64,000 nucleotides of DNA from Agromyces sp. H66. GTDB lineage: Bacteria; Actinomycetota; Actinomycetes; Actinomycetales; Microbacteriaceae. Within the stretch, counting starts at the first letter, position 1. Each line of letters starts with the position of its first letter. The stretch lies in the NCBI RefSeq assembly GCF_004959775.1, contig NZ_SJZG01000004.1, positions 231,196-295,195 on the forward strand, in the 5' to 3' direction. The notes beneath the pieces are model-generated. The model was not told the origin of the DNA. It searched no databases and saw nothing but the letters and a program-made list of their open reading frames with translations. A program made the translations under genes and the position numbers. Shown one piece after another: positions 34,460-43,272 of this stretch.

Positions 34460-36145
34460 TCAGCGGCGGCCCCACCCCTCGATCGCTGCTCCGCCGGCTG
34501 CCGGCACGGTGACCGATGCCACCTCCTCGAGTCGCGGGTGCCGCTCGTCGCCGTCGTCCACCTTGCCCGTGTGCCATGTGAGCTTCAGGCCGTCGGGCCC
34601 GTCCTGCAGCAGGGCCAGGTTGTTGTCGAACCACGGACCCTTCACGGTGTGCCAGCGGAACGGGGCATCCGGAACCTTCACCGAACGAGCCGCCGCAGCG
34701 CCAACCGGGGTCGCGGCACCGTACGACATGACCACCGCGAACCAGCGCAGGAAGCGGGGGAGCGGGTTGCGCACGGGCGAGCAGACCGACTGCAGGATGC
34801 GCCCGCCGCCGTCGCGTTCGACCTCGGCGAGGTACGAGTAGTGCACGTCGCCTGACAGGAACGTGACGGACTGGGGCGCCGGGCCGCGCTCGCCGTCGGC
34901 GACCTCGGTCACCATGCGTGCCACCGCCTGGAAGCTGTTCTGGAACACCGCCCAGTGCTCCAGGTCGACGGCCTGGCGCAGGCGTTCGCCGATCCAGGCG
35001 GCCGCCCGGCCCCAGGCGCCCTGGGCGATCGCTTCGTCCCAGGCCTCGACGTGGTGCAGGCCCATGGGCAGGAGGAATGGCAACGAGGTGGCCACGAGCA
35101 CGTGCCGGAATCCGCCGCGCAGCTGCTCGTCGAACCAGGCGAGCTCCTCGGCGTCGAGGAGGCCCCGTGCGTCCGGCGTGAGGTCGCGCGCGGCTCGCGA
35201 GTCGACCACGATGAGGCGCACGTCGTCGATGTCGCGCGCGTAGCTCCAGCGGAAGCTGGTCGGGTCCTGGTCGGCACGATCGGCGAACGCGTCGAGCGCG
35301 TCGCTGAGGTCGAGCTCGTCGTCGCCGCGGTGACCGGCCACGCGTTGCCACAGCTGGTCTCGTGCACGCTCTTGCGGCGACAGGTTACCGAGGTGCTGGT
35401 ACACCCAGTACGACGCGAGGCCGGCCACGATGCGGCCGTGCCACCACGACGTGGCCTCCATCTTCTTCTTCCAGTCGAGCGAGGCATTCCAGTCGTCGCG
35501 CACGTCGTGGTCGTCGAAGATCATGGCGGTCGGCACGGTCGAGAGCAGCCAGCGGTTCGCGTCATCCGACCACGCCAGCCGGTAGAGATGGGCGTACTCC
35601 TCGAAGTCCTTCAGTTCCTTTCCGGGTTCCTTCCGGATGTCGCGCCGTTCGCGGATGAAGTCCTGCATCGCCTTCGACGTGAGGTCGGCGTACACCTGGT
35701 CGCCGAGGAAGAGCAGCAGGTCGGGTCGGATGTCGCTGCCCTCCGCCATCGCGAGCGCGTATGCGCGCATCGAATCGACGCCGTGCGTGCGGTTGCCGGT
35801 GCGGTCGTGCGGCACGCTCGTGCGGCATGAGCCGTAGGCCATCCGCAGGGGCCGGCCGGGCGTGCGCGTGACGATCAGGGGTGGCGGGTGGTCGGAGTCG
35901 GGTTCGGGCCAGACCTGCTCGCCGTCGATCTCGACGCGGTACGGATGCTCCGAGCCCGCGTCGAGGCCGTCGACCTCGACGAGCGCGTAGTGGTGGCCGT
36001 GCACGGCGAACGTGCGAGCCTGCCATACGCGGTCGCCCAGGTGCACGCTCACCCGGGAATCCGCTCGCGTCTCGACCCAGACGCTGGCGGACGTCTCGTC
36101 GACGTATCGCAGCATCGGGCCCAGCACGAGCGGCGATGTCACCAT
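34460..36145 (-). CDS. PhoD-like alkaline phosphatase/phosphodiesterase
   Basis: A 561-residue calcineurin-like metallophosphatase. An N-terminal fibronectin-like strand domain is followed by MAYGSCRTS, DLLLFLGDQVYADL, MIFDDHDVRDDWN and a late FLSGDVHYSYLAEV, which together carry the metal-binding Asp, Asn and His residues of the PhoD family. No signal peptide is seen, so it is probably cytosolic or exported in an unusual way. It starts at ATG 36145, 7 nt after a TAGAAC -10 (36153-36158). It is divergent from an EEP-family gene. Confidence 0.88.
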   Translation of the reverse strand: MVTSPLVLGPMLRYVDETSASVWVETRADSRVSVHLGDRVWQARTFAVHGHHYALVEVDGLDAGSEHPYRVEIDGEQVWPEPDSDHPPPLIVTRTPGRPLRMAYGSCRTSVPHDRTGNRTHGVDSMRAYALAMAEGSDIRPDLLLFLGDQVYADLTSKAMQDFIRERRDIRKEPGKELKDFEEYAHLYRLAWSDDANRWLLSTVPTAMIFDDHDVRDDWNASLDWKKKMEATSWWHGRIVAGLASYWVYQHLGNLSPQERARDQLWQRVAGHRGDDELDLSDALDAFADRADQDPTSFRWSYARDIDDVRLIVVDSRAARDLTPDARGLLDAEELAWFDEQLRGGFRHVLVATSLPFLLPMGLHHVEAWDEAIAQGAWGRAAAWIGERLRQAVDLEHWAVFQNSFQAVARMVTEVADGERGPAPQSVTFLSGDVHYSYLAEVERDGGGRILQSVCSPVRNPLPRFLRWFAVVMSYGAATPVGAAAARSVKVPDAPFRWHTVKGPWFDNNLALLQDGPDGLKLTWHTGKVDDGDERHPRLEEVASVTVPAAGGAAIEGWGRR

Positions 36146-36259
36146 GTGTTCTGTTCTACCCGCCGGTGCATCCCGCTGCCACGGGTTGACTCGGTGGGTG
36201 GTGCTGCGCCCGGCGTCAGGAGTAGCGTGCACCCCGAGACGAGCGGTTGGGGGGCTGCC

Positions 36260-37396
36260 ATGTCGAACATGTACACGGGTGTCCGGAGGATCAGGGATGC
36301 CGCGATGCGCCAACGCTGCGCCGAACGGCTCGTGACGATGCGGGCGTCGCTCGCACCGCTGCGGGCCAAGCGCAAGGACTCGTCGATCCTGCTCGCGACC
36401 TGGAACATCCGCGACCTGGGGTCGAACAAGTTCAACCCGGCCGGGCGCCTCGACGAGTCGTTCTACTACCTCGCCGAGGTCGCCTCGTGCTTCGACCTCA
36501 TCGCCCTGCAGGAGGTCAACCAGGATCTCGACGACTTCGAGCGGCTGGTGGGTATCCTCGGCCGCAACTGGAACTACCTGCTCACCGACACGACCGAGGG
36601 GAGCCGGGGCAACGGCGAACGCATGGCGTTCCTGTTCAACCGCGACAAGGTGTGGTTCCGCAACATCGCCGGCGAGATCGTGCTCCCGAAGGGTCAGCTC
36701 GTGGTGCCCGCGAGGGCCGTGCGGCCACCCGACGAACAGGGCAGCGCCGAGCGATCCCTGGTTCCAGACCTGCCGACGACGAAGCCCGAGCAGATGGAGG
36801 GGCAGCAGTTCGCCCGCACGCCGTTCCTGGTCGCGTTCCAGGCGGGCTGGTTCCGGTTCAACCTCTGCACCGTGCACATCTACTACGGCAAGGACTCAGG
36901 GCAGGCGCTGCAGCAGCGCATCGGCGAGATCAAGGCGCTGGTGTCGTTCTTCGCCAAGCGGCACGACAAGGAGAGCAAGGGCGTTCCGCCGCAGCAGGCC
37001 GAGAACTACGTGCTGCTCGGCGACTTCAACGTGGTCAGCCCCGAGCACGAGACCATGCAGGCGCTCACCGCGAAGAAGTTCAGAGTGCCCGAGCAGATCG
37101 ACGGCGCGCACCTCACCGATCGCAACCACTTCTACGACCAGATCGCGGTTCGCGTGAAGGACCCGCGGTTCAAGGTGACCGACGGCGGGATCCTCGACCT
37201 CTACCAGGACGTGTTCACCGACGCCGACCTGCCGCTCTACGCCGACCTGGTGCCGAAGACGCCGAAGAACCTCTCCGAGCTCAAGCGATACCAGCGTTGG
37301 CGCACCTGGCAGATGTCGGATCACAGCCCGCTCTGGGTCGAGATCGAGACCGACTTCTCCGACGACTACCTGCGGGACATCAGCGGCGCGCCGTGA
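36260..37396 (+). CDS. Endonuclease/exonuclease/phosphatase (EEP) family protein
   Basis: A 378-residue Mg2+-dependent phosphoesterase of the DNase I-like fold. Catalytic positions are visible as ATWNIRDLG (Asn), IALQEVNQDL (Glu), YVLLGDFNVVS (Asp and Asn) and WQMSDHSPLWV (the Asp-His pair). There is no signal peptide. Family members are nucleases or inositol/sphingolipid phosphatases; the substrate is unknown. ATG 36260 follows GGGGGCTGCC. It is divergent from the PhoD-like gene, with 114 nt between. Confidence 0.87.
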   Translation: MSNMYTGVRRIRDAAMRQRCAERLVTMRASLAPLRAKRKDSSILLATWNIRDLGSNKFNPAGRLDESFYYLAEVASCFDLIALQEVNQDLDDFERLVGILGRNWNYLLTDTTEGSRGNGERMAFLFNRDKVWFRNIAGEIVLPKGQLVVPARAVRPPDEQGSAERSLVPDLPTTKPEQMEGQQFARTPFLVAFQAGWFRFNLCTVHIYYGKDSGQALQQRIGEIKALVSFFAKRHDKESKGVPPQQAENYVLLGDFNVVSPEHETMQALTAKKFRVPEQIDGAHLTDRNHFYDQIAVRVKDPRFKVTDGGILDLYQDVFTDADLPLYADLVPKTPKNLSELKRYQRWRTWQMSDHSPLWVEIETDFSDDYLRDISGAP

Positions 37397-37431
37397 GGCG
37401 CGGTGCGGTCGGATGTCGCGGCCGCGCGCAC

Positions 37432-37857
37432 TCAGAAGAGCTCGTCGCCGGGCGCCTCGGCCGCCTGGCGGACCCAGTCCACGAAGCGTTGCTCGTCGAG
37501 CTCGTCGTCTTCGTGGATGTCGAGGTAGCGCACGCGCTCATGCTTCGATTCGCCCGGCGGGGGCGGATCGAGGGATTCGCCGTTCAGCCAGGTCACCTTC
37601 ACGTACCGGTCGAAGCAGTGGAAGCTGAGGAACCATCCATTGCCCTCGATGCCGTAGTAGGGCGAGTTCCAGCGGACCGCCTTGCGCACGTCGGGAACGG
37701 TTCGCACGATGAGGTCGTCCAGTGCGCGGCCCACGTCGCGTTTCCACCCCGGCATCGCGTCGAGGTAGGCCTGCACCGGCGCGTCGCCGTCGCCTTTCGG
37801 AATTTGCGGGTTGCCGCCTGACAGCAGTTGCGGCTTCCCCGATGCCTTCTCTGCCAT
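37432..37857 (-). CDS. DUF1801 domain-containing protein
   Basis: A 141-residue protein with the YdhG/DUF1801 fold: PVQAYLDAMPGWKRDVGRALDDLI, KAVRWNSPYYGIEGNGWFLSFHCF and YVKVTWLNG. Function unknown. A TAGATT hexamer (37864-37869) lies 6 nt before ATG 37857, consistent with a leaderless start. The acidic C-terminus (EDDELDEQRF) is conserved in style. Confidence 0.85.
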   Translation of the reverse strand: MAEKASGKPQLLSGGNPQIPKGDGDAPVQAYLDAMPGWKRDVGRALDDLIVRTVPDVRKAVRWNSPYYGIEGNGWFLSFHCFDRYVKVTWLNGESLDPPPPGESKHERVRYLDIHEDDELDEQRFVDWVRQAAEAPGDELF

Positions 37858-37866
37858 GGTTCCAAT

Positions 37867-38589
37867 CTACGCTCGGGTTGTGAGGGTGTCGATCGAGGCG
37901 AGGAACCTCGTGATCGAGCGCGCCAGCGCCGTCGCGTCCTCGAGCATGGGCAGATGGCCCGTGCCGAGTTCGTCCGTCCATGCGGCGTCGAGGCGCCGGG
38001 CGAACGTCCGCTGGAGCTGAGGCGGCAGCTCGCGGTCGCGCGAGGTGACGACGTACCCTCGCGGCCCGTCGAGGGCGGTGCGTGCGGCGGCCCGTGCGGT
38101 CGCGTCCCGGTAGAGGCCCGGCGACTCAGGGGCGAAGTCCGCGATGATGCGTGCGGTGGTCGGTTCGTCGAGGCCGTCGGCGATGCCGCGGCGGATCGCG
38201 GCGTCGGGCGGCCGGGTTCCGGCGAGCCGCATGGCGACGCCGAGCAGCCATCGGTTGGGCAGCGGCATCGCGGAGATGAAGGATCCGCCCGGCTTCGGGA
38301 TGACGGCGGTGACGGCGAGGAACGCGCTGACCCGGTCGGGCGCCAGTCGTGCCACCTCGGCGCCGATCACGCCACCCGACGAGTGCGCGACGATCGCGAA
38401 CCGTCCGGCCGGCGCCGACCGGAGCGCTGCCTCGGCATAGTCCCGCAGTCGGGCGGTCGTCGCCGACGCGGGTCGTGCTGCCACCCGTGTGTCGTGCTCG
38501 TCGCTCAGCGCGCGGCGCGTGTCGTGCCAGATCCATTCGGGAAGGCCTGCGCCGCTGATCAGCAGAAGGGGCTCGTGTGAGGTGCTCAT
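37867..38589 (-). CDS. Alpha/beta hydrolase
   Basis: A 240-residue protein with an alpha/beta hydrolase fold: oxyanion strand LLLISGAGLPEWIW, nucleophile elbow AHSSGGVIG with the catalytic Ser, and a late GTGHLPMLED supplying the catalytic His. There is no signal peptide. The substrate is unknown. ATG 38589 is 50 nt from the divergent WYL regulator, with TGTCACC direct repeats between, so control by that regulator is plausible. Confidence 0.87.
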   Translation of the reverse strand: MSTSHEPLLLISGAGLPEWIWHDTRRALSDEHDTRVAARPASATTARLRDYAEAALRSAPAGRFAIVAHSSGGVIGAEVARLAPDRVSAFLAVTAVIPKPGGSFISAMPLPNRWLLGVAMRLAGTRPPDAAIRRGIADGLDEPTTARIIADFAPESPGLYRDATARAAARTALDGPRGYVVTSRDRELPPQLQRTFARRLDAAWTDELGTGHLPMLEDATALARSITRFLASIDTLTTRA

Positions 38590-38612
38590 GCCTCCATCGT
38601 CGTAGCGCGACG

Positions 38613-38630
38613 TGTCACCGGTATGTCACC
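38613..38630. promoter_or_regulatory. TGTCACC direct repeat between hydrolase and WYL regulator
   Basis: TGTCACC occurs at 38613-38619 and 38624-38630, one helical turn apart (11 nt), in the short divergent promoter. This is a candidate site for the adjacent YafY-type regulator. Confidence 0.45.
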
Positions 38631-38638
38631 ATTTGTGC

Positions 38639-39334
38639 ATGAACCGCACCGACCGCCTGTACGCCCTCCGTGAGGAGCTGCGGCGCGCCGGGTCGGCCGG
38701 GCGCACCGCGGAACGTCTCGCCGAGACCTTCGAGGTCAGCGTGCGGACGATCAAGCGGGACATCTCGACCCTGCAGCACGGCGGGTTCCCGGTCTGGGCG
38801 CGCCCCGGACCGGGCGGTGGCTACGTGGTCGACCCCGCGGCCACGCTGCCGCCCGTGAACTTCACCGACGCCGAGGTCTCCGGCCTCGCCGCCGCCGTGG
38901 CCGCCCACCGGGGGCAACCGTTCGACGGCCACGCCCGCGCGGCGCTCGTCAAGATCCTCGACGTGATGGACGCCCCGGCACGAGCGCGCGCGACCGACCT
39001 CGGCGCCCGACTGTGGATCGACCACGTCGACACCCCGTCCACCTCCCGCGTCCGTCACGCCGTGGAGCAGGCGCTCCACGAACGACGCGTGCTCTCGCTG
39101 CGATATCGCGACCGCAACGGCGAACTCAGCACCAGGCCGGCCGACCCGATCCTGCTCGCGAACACGCGCGGGGCGTGGTGGTTCGTCGCGTACTGCCACC
39201 GCAGCGAGGGCATCCGGTGGTTCCGGCTCGACCGCATCGAGTCCGCGCACCTCACCGCGGAGCCCGCGGCCGACATCCCCGTCTCCGAGGTCGGCGTACC
39301 GCCCGCGAGCGCCCAGGCCGTCGCCGACCTCTGA
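38639..39334 (+). CDS. YafY-type WYL-domain transcriptional regulator
   Basis: A 231-residue regulator: N-terminal HTH_11 winged helix (TAERLAETFEVSVRTIKRDISTLQHGGFPVWARPGPGGGY) and a C-terminal WYL domain (VLSLRYRDRNGE, GAWWFVAYCHR, IRWFRLDRIE) that may bind a small ligand or nucleic acid. ATG 38639 is preferred over an in-frame upstream start at 38612. It is divergent from the alpha/beta hydrolase gene. Confidence 0.9.
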   Translation: MNRTDRLYALREELRRAGSAGRTAERLAETFEVSVRTIKRDISTLQHGGFPVWARPGPGGGYVVDPAATLPPVNFTDAEVSGLAAAVAAHRGQPFDGHARAALVKILDVMDAPARARATDLGARLWIDHVDTPSTSRVRHAVEQALHERRVLSLRYRDRNGELSTRPADPILLANTRGAWWFVAYCHRSEGIRWFRLDRIESAHLTAEPAADIPVSEVGVPPASAQAVADL

Positions 39335-39385
39335 TCGGCGGCGGCGCCGCCGCGTGCCCGGTCCGATCTCGGGTTGAATGGACGG

Positions 39386-39904
39386 ATGCCGATTCTGCCG
39401 GACGTGCGCGATCCTCGACTCATCACGATCCGCCGGGGCGGCACGCTGACCGACGAGGACCACCGGCTGATCGCCGAATGGTCGGCGCAGTGCGCCGAGC
39501 ACGTGCTGCCGCTGTTCGAGCGCGAGGACCCGCACGATCCGCGGCCCCGGCAGGCGCTCGAGGTCGCGCGGGCGTGGATCCGCGGCGAGGTGCCGATGAA
39601 GGTCGCCCACCGCACCGCGTTCGTCGCCAATGCGGCGGCGCGAGGGAGAGGGGATGCCGCGAGGTTCGCCGCGCTCTCGGCCGGCCAGGCGGTCGCCGTT
39701 GCCCACGTCGCCGCGCACGACCTCGGCGCGGCCGCCTACGCGATCCGTGCCGCCGAAGCGGCCGCCGATCCGGATGACGCGGACGCAGCGCGCCGACGGG
39801 AACGCGACTGGCAGCGCGCGCAGCTGCCGGAGTCGCTGCGCGCGTTCGTGCTCGAGGACCAGCGGGCGCGCGACGACATCTGCTGGCACGTGTTCCGCGA
39901 CTGA
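39386..39904 (+). CDS. Putative immunity protein (Imm5-like)
   Basis: A 172-residue helical protein. ITIRRGGTLTDEDHRLIAEWSAQCAEHVLPLFE, DPRPRQALEVARAWIRGE and repeated Ala-rich helices (AVAHVAAHDLGAAAYAIRA) match the Imm-5-like family of putative polymorphic-toxin immunity proteins as I recall it. No toxin gene lies beside it, so the immunity role is unproven; such orphan copies are common. ATG 39386 lies 6 nt after a TTGAAT hexamer (39374-39379), suggesting leaderless expression. Confidence 0.65.
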   Translation: MPILPDVRDPRLITIRRGGTLTDEDHRLIAEWSAQCAEHVLPLFEREDPHDPRPRQALEVARAWIRGEVPMKVAHRTAFVANAAARGRGDAARFAALSAGQAVAVAHVAAHDLGAAAYAIRAAEAAADPDDADAARRRERDWQRAQLPESLRAFVLEDQRARDDICWHVFRD

Positions 39905-39956
39905 TCGGCCGTCAGCCCGGCCGTTTCGCGGCTCGGACGCCGTAGCGGCACCGGGT

Positions 39957-39965
39957 TGTGGATAA
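39957..39965 (-). promoter_or_regulatory. DnaA-box-like site TTATCCACA
   Basis: The minus strand reads TTATCCACA, an exact match to the classical DnaA box, as a single copy 41 nt upstream of tadA. Confidence 0.45.
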
Positions 39966-40005
39966 GTCGCCGCCGGGGCATCCACTCGCCGCCAATATGG
40001 TGCGC

Positions 40006-41238
40006 ATGACGGACCCCGTGCGCACGATCGCCGAGCGGGTGCGCACGCGGGTGCTCCGCGACGGGGTCGATCTCATCGGCGACAGCGGGCTCGCCGCGCG
40101 TTACGCCGACGAGGAGGTGCGGCGCTACAGCGAGCGCGCGCTCGCCGGCGCGCACGCCCAGCTCGGTGATGAGTCGGGCACCGCACGCGAGGTCGTGGCA
40201 TCCATCACCGGGTACGGGCCGTTGCAACCGTTCTTCGACGACCCGACCGTCGAGGAGATCTGGATCAATACCCCGACACGGGTCTTCATCGCGCGCAACG
40301 GCGTCGCCGAGCTCACCACGGTCGTGCTCTCCGATCGGGAGGTGCGGGAACTCGTCGAACGGATGCTCCAGCACTCGGGTCGCCGGGTCGACCTGTCGTC
40401 GCCCTTCGTCGACGCGTCGCTGCCCGACGGGTCGCGGTTGCACGTCGCCATTCCCGATGTCACGCGGGCGCACTGGGCGGTGAACATCCGCAAGTTCCAT
40501 CGCAGCATCCGCACCCTCGGCCAGCTCGTCGAGTTGGGCTCGCTCACCCGGCAGGCGGCGGAGTTCCTGCGCATGAGCGTGCTCGCGGGCGCCAACATCC
40601 TCGTCTCGGGTGCGACGCACACCGGCAAGACGACCATGCTCAACGCCCTGATGTCGTCGGCTCGCCTCGACGACCGTGTGGTGACGGTCGAGGAGACCTT
40701 CGAACTCGACCTCGACGTGCGCGACGTCGTCTCGATGCAGTGCCGCCAGCCGAGCCTGGAGGGCACGGGCGAGATCACGCTCCGCCGTCTCATCAAGGAG
40801 GCGCTGCGCATGCGTCCCGACCGGCTCGTCGTGGGGGAGGTGCGCGAGGCGGAGAGCCTCGACCTGCTCATCGCGTTGAACTCCGGCCTGCCCGGCATGT
40901 GCACGATCCACGCGAACACCGCGAGCGACGCGCTCGTGAAGCTCTGCACGCTGCCGCTCCTCGCCGGCCGCAACATCGATGCGTCGTTCGTCGTGCCGAC
41001 CGTCGCGAGCTGCATCGACGTCGTCGTGCACCTCGGCATCGACCGCGACGGCGCCCGCCGCGTGATGGAGATCGCCGCGGTCATGGGAACGACGACGGAT
41101 GCCGCGATCGACGCCGAGGCGATCTTCCACCGCCGGGCGGGAGCGCTCGAGCCGACCGGCGCACGACCCGCACGGCTCGAGAAGTACGCGGCCGCCGGGC
41201 TCGACCCCGAGATCGTGCTTGCGCGGGCCGTCGCATGA
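40006..41238 (+). CDS. tadA: Flp pilus assembly ATPase (TadA/CpaF family)
   Basis: A 410-residue secretion ATPase that powers pilus assembly at the inner face of the membrane. It has ITGYGPLQPFFDDPTVEEIWIN, a Walker A reading GATHTGKTT (residues ~202-210, with His in place of the usual Gly/Ser), Asp box TVEETFELDL, Walker B RPDRLVVGEVR and the His box MCTIHANTASDA. ATG 40006 is preferred; ATG 39997 overlaps a TATGGT -10 (39996-40001), and TTG 39958 is less likely. It heads the seven-gene tad operon. Confidence 0.88.
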   Translation: MTDPVRTIAERVRTRVLRDGVDLIGDSGLAARYADEEVRRYSERALAGAHAQLGDESGTAREVVASITGYGPLQPFFDDPTVEEIWINTPTRVFIARNGVAELTTVVLSDREVRELVERMLQHSGRRVDLSSPFVDASLPDGSRLHVAIPDVTRAHWAVNIRKFHRSIRTLGQLVELGSLTRQAAEFLRMSVLAGANILVSGATHTGKTTMLNALMSSARLDDRVVTVEETFELDLDVRDVVSMQCRQPSLEGTGEITLRRLIKEALRMRPDRLVVGEVREAESLDLLIALNSGLPGMCTIHANTASDALVKLCTLPLLAGRNIDASFVVPTVASCIDVVVHLGIDRDGARRVMEIAAVMGTTTDAAIDAEAIFHRRAGALEPTGARPARLEKYAAAGLDPEIVLARAVA

Positions 41239-42098
41239 GCCTCGTGCTCGGCGCCGTCTTCGGCCTCGGCGTGCTCCTCGTGCTCTCGCCGCTGCTGTGG
41301 CCGGCGCGAGGTGAGCGGCCGCCGCGGCAGGGCGGGGCGGGGGACGCGATCCGCGATGCCCTCGCCCTCGCCGGACTCGGCGCCGTGCCGTTGCCGGTCG
41401 TCGTCATCGTCTGCGGCGCGATCGCCACGCTCGGCGGTGCGCTCGCACAGGCCGTGTTCCAGATTCCCGTGCTCACGCTCGTCGCGACGGTGCTCGGCGC
41501 GGCACTCGTCCCGGCGCTCGTCAACGCTCGCGCCCAACGGCGCCGCATCGCGAACCGCACCGTCTGGCCCGACGTCGTCGATCACCTGGTCGCGTCGGTG
41601 CGGGCGGGCATGTCGCTGCCCGACAGCGTGGCCGCCCTCGGCGAGCTCGGTCCGGCGCCGACCCGGGCCGCATTCGCCGAGTTCGACGCCGACTACCGCC
41701 GGAACGGCAACTTCTCGGTCTGCATCGATCGGTTGAAGGCCGCCCTCGCCGACCCGACGGCCGATCGCATCCTCGAGACGCTGCGCATGGCGCGGGAGGT
41801 CGGCGGCAGCGACGTCACCGCGGTGCTGCGGGGGCTCGCCGGATACCTGCGAGAGGATGCCGCCCTCCGGGCCGAGGTCGTCGCCCGCCAGTCGTGGATC
41901 CGGAACGCGGCTCGGCTCGGCGTCGCCGCCCCCTGGCTCCTGCTGCTCGTGCTCGCCTCGCGCCCCGAGACGCTCGAGGCGTACGACTCGGCGGCGGGCA
42001 GCACACTCATCGTGGTGGGCGTCGCGGTCACGCTCGTCGCCTACCGTGCGATGACCGCGCTCGGCCGCCTCCCCGAGGAGCGCCGATGGTTCCGTTGA
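41235..42098 (+). CDS. tadB: Type II secretion system F-like protein TadB
   Basis: A 287-residue membrane protein with two N-terminal and two C-terminal TM segments around a cytosolic T2SSF domain (WPDVVDHLVASVRAGMSLPDSVAALG, EVGGSDVTAVLRGLAGYLRED). It is the platform protein that couples TadA to pilin polymerisation. ATG 41235 overlaps the tadA stop (ATGA). Confidence 0.85.
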   Translation: MSLVLGAVFGLGVLLVLSPLLWPARGERPPRQGGAGDAIRDALALAGLGAVPLPVVVIVCGAIATLGGALAQAVFQIPVLTLVATVLGAALVPALVNARAQRRRIANRTVWPDVVDHLVASVRAGMSLPDSVAALGELGPAPTRAAFAEFDADYRRNGNFSVCIDRLKAALADPTADRILETLRMAREVGGSDVTAVLRGLAGYLREDAALRAEVVARQSWIRNAARLGVAAPWLLLLVLASRPETLEAYDSAAGSTLIVVGVAVTLVAYRAMTALGRLPEERRWFR

Positions 42099-43033
42099 GC
42101 GCGGTGGCGCCGCTCGGGATCCTCCTCGGCGCGACCCTCGGGCTCGGGCTCTGGCTCGTCACCTCCGCCGTGCCGCGCATCGGACGCCCCCGGCTCATGG
42201 AGCGCGTCGCGCCGTACGTCGCCGATCTCTCGCCCGAGGCGCGCGCGATCCTCGCCCGACGAGTCGCCGACCCCACTCCAGTGCTCGGTCTCGTGGTGCT
42301 GCCCGCGGCTCGTCGGCTCCGATCGTTCGTCTCGGCGTGGCTGGGCGGCGGTGACACGATCGCCAAGCGCCTGCGCCAGGCCGGTTCGTCGGCGTCGGTC
42401 GAGCGATTCCGCGGCGAGCAACTCGCGTGGGCGGCCGCGGCGTTCGCGGTCGCTTCGGCGCTCGTGATCGCCGCACCGACCTTCAGCGCGATGCCCGCGA
42501 TCCTGCGGGTCGCCTTCCCGTTCGTGTTCGCGGCGCTCGGCGCGGTCGTGCGCGACTGGATGCTGCAACGTCGTGCACGCCGCCGGCTCGCTCGCATCTC
42601 ATCGGAGCTGCCCACCGTGCTGGAGTTCCTGACGCTGAGCCTCACGGCCGGTGAGGGCATGCTCGACGCCATCCGGCGAATCGCGTCGGCCGGTTCCGGC
42701 GAGTTGCCCGGCGAGTTCGCACGGGTCGTCACCTCGGTCGGCGCCGGAGCGTCGCTCGGCGCCGCCCTCGCCGACCTCCGCGACGAACTCGAGCACCCGG
42801 CGCTCGCCCGCGCCCTCGACCAGGTGCTGGGCGCCCTGGATCGTGGCGCTCCGCTCGCGACGGTGCTGCGCGCCCAGGCAGGCGATGCACGCGAGGAGGC
42901 GAAACGCACCATCATCGAGCTCGCCGGCCGCAAGGAGATCGCGATGCTCGTGCCCCTCATCTTCCTGATCCTGCCCGTGACGGTGGCCTTCGCGCTGTTC
43001 CCGGGCTACCTCGTGCTCCAGGCGGGCTTCTGA
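42086..43033 (+). CDS. tadC: Type II secretion system F-like protein TadC
   Basis: A 315-residue partner of TadB with an N-terminal TM, two central TM segments, the T2SSF core (LPTVLEFLTLSLTAGEGMLDAIRRIA, LDRGAPLATVLRAQAGDAREEAKR) and a C-terminal TM ending FPGYLVLQAGF. ATG 42086 lies 13 bp inside tadB behind GAGGAG, so translation is coupled. Confidence 0.87.
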   Translation: MVPLSAVAPLGILLGATLGLGLWLVTSAVPRIGRPRLMERVAPYVADLSPEARAILARRVADPTPVLGLVVLPAARRLRSFVSAWLGGGDTIAKRLRQAGSSASVERFRGEQLAWAAAAFAVASALVIAAPTFSAMPAILRVAFPFVFAALGAVVRDWMLQRRARRRLARISSELPTVLEFLTLSLTAGEGMLDAIRRIASAGSGELPGEFARVVTSVGAGASLGAALADLRDELEHPALARALDQVLGALDRGAPLATVLRAQAGDAREEAKRTIIELAGRKEIAMLVPLIFLILPVTVAFALFPGYLVLQAGF

Positions 43034-43090
43034 TGGCCCGCATCCCGTATCAGCGACGCACCGGTGGGTGCAGCGACGAAAGGAATCACC

Positions 43091-43258
43091 ATGCGAGAGC
43101 AGCTGATCGCACGCCTGCGCGAGGAACGCGGCGACGTGCCCGGATGGGTGCTCATCACGCTCATGACGGCCGGGCTCGTGATCGTGATCTGGGGGCTCGC
43201 CGGCCCCGCGCTGAGCGGCGTCTTCGATCAGGCGATCAGCCGGGTACTCGGGTTCTGA
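43091..43258 (+). CDS. Small Flp-like pilin candidate
   Basis: A 55-residue peptide: a charged N-terminus (MREQLIARLREERGD), then a single hydrophobic helix PGWVLITLMTAGLVIVIWGLAGPAL, as in Flp/Fap pilins and class III signal peptides. A typical Flp cleavage G/XXXXE is not clear; RGDVPGW is the likely processing region. ATG 43091 follows AAAGGAA. Its place between tadC and the TadE genes is the usual position of the major pilin. Confidence 0.7.
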   Translation: MREQLIARLREERGDVPGWVLITLMTAGLVIVIWGLAGPALSGVFDQAISRVLGF

Positions 43259-43272
43259 GCACTCGGGTTCTG
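43246..43272 (+). repeat. 15-bp tandem duplication at the pilin stop codon
   Basis: ACTCGGGTTCTG occurs at 43246-43257 and again at 43261-43272, separated by AGC. The first copy holds the pilin stop codon TGA, and the second lies where the start of the next gene is expected. Confidence 0.8.

Noticed and set aside
43033-43269. ATG 43033 as tadE start (overlapping the tadC stop)
   Set aside because: It would encode an Arg-rich stretch covering the whole pilin gene in another frame; kept only as an alternative.
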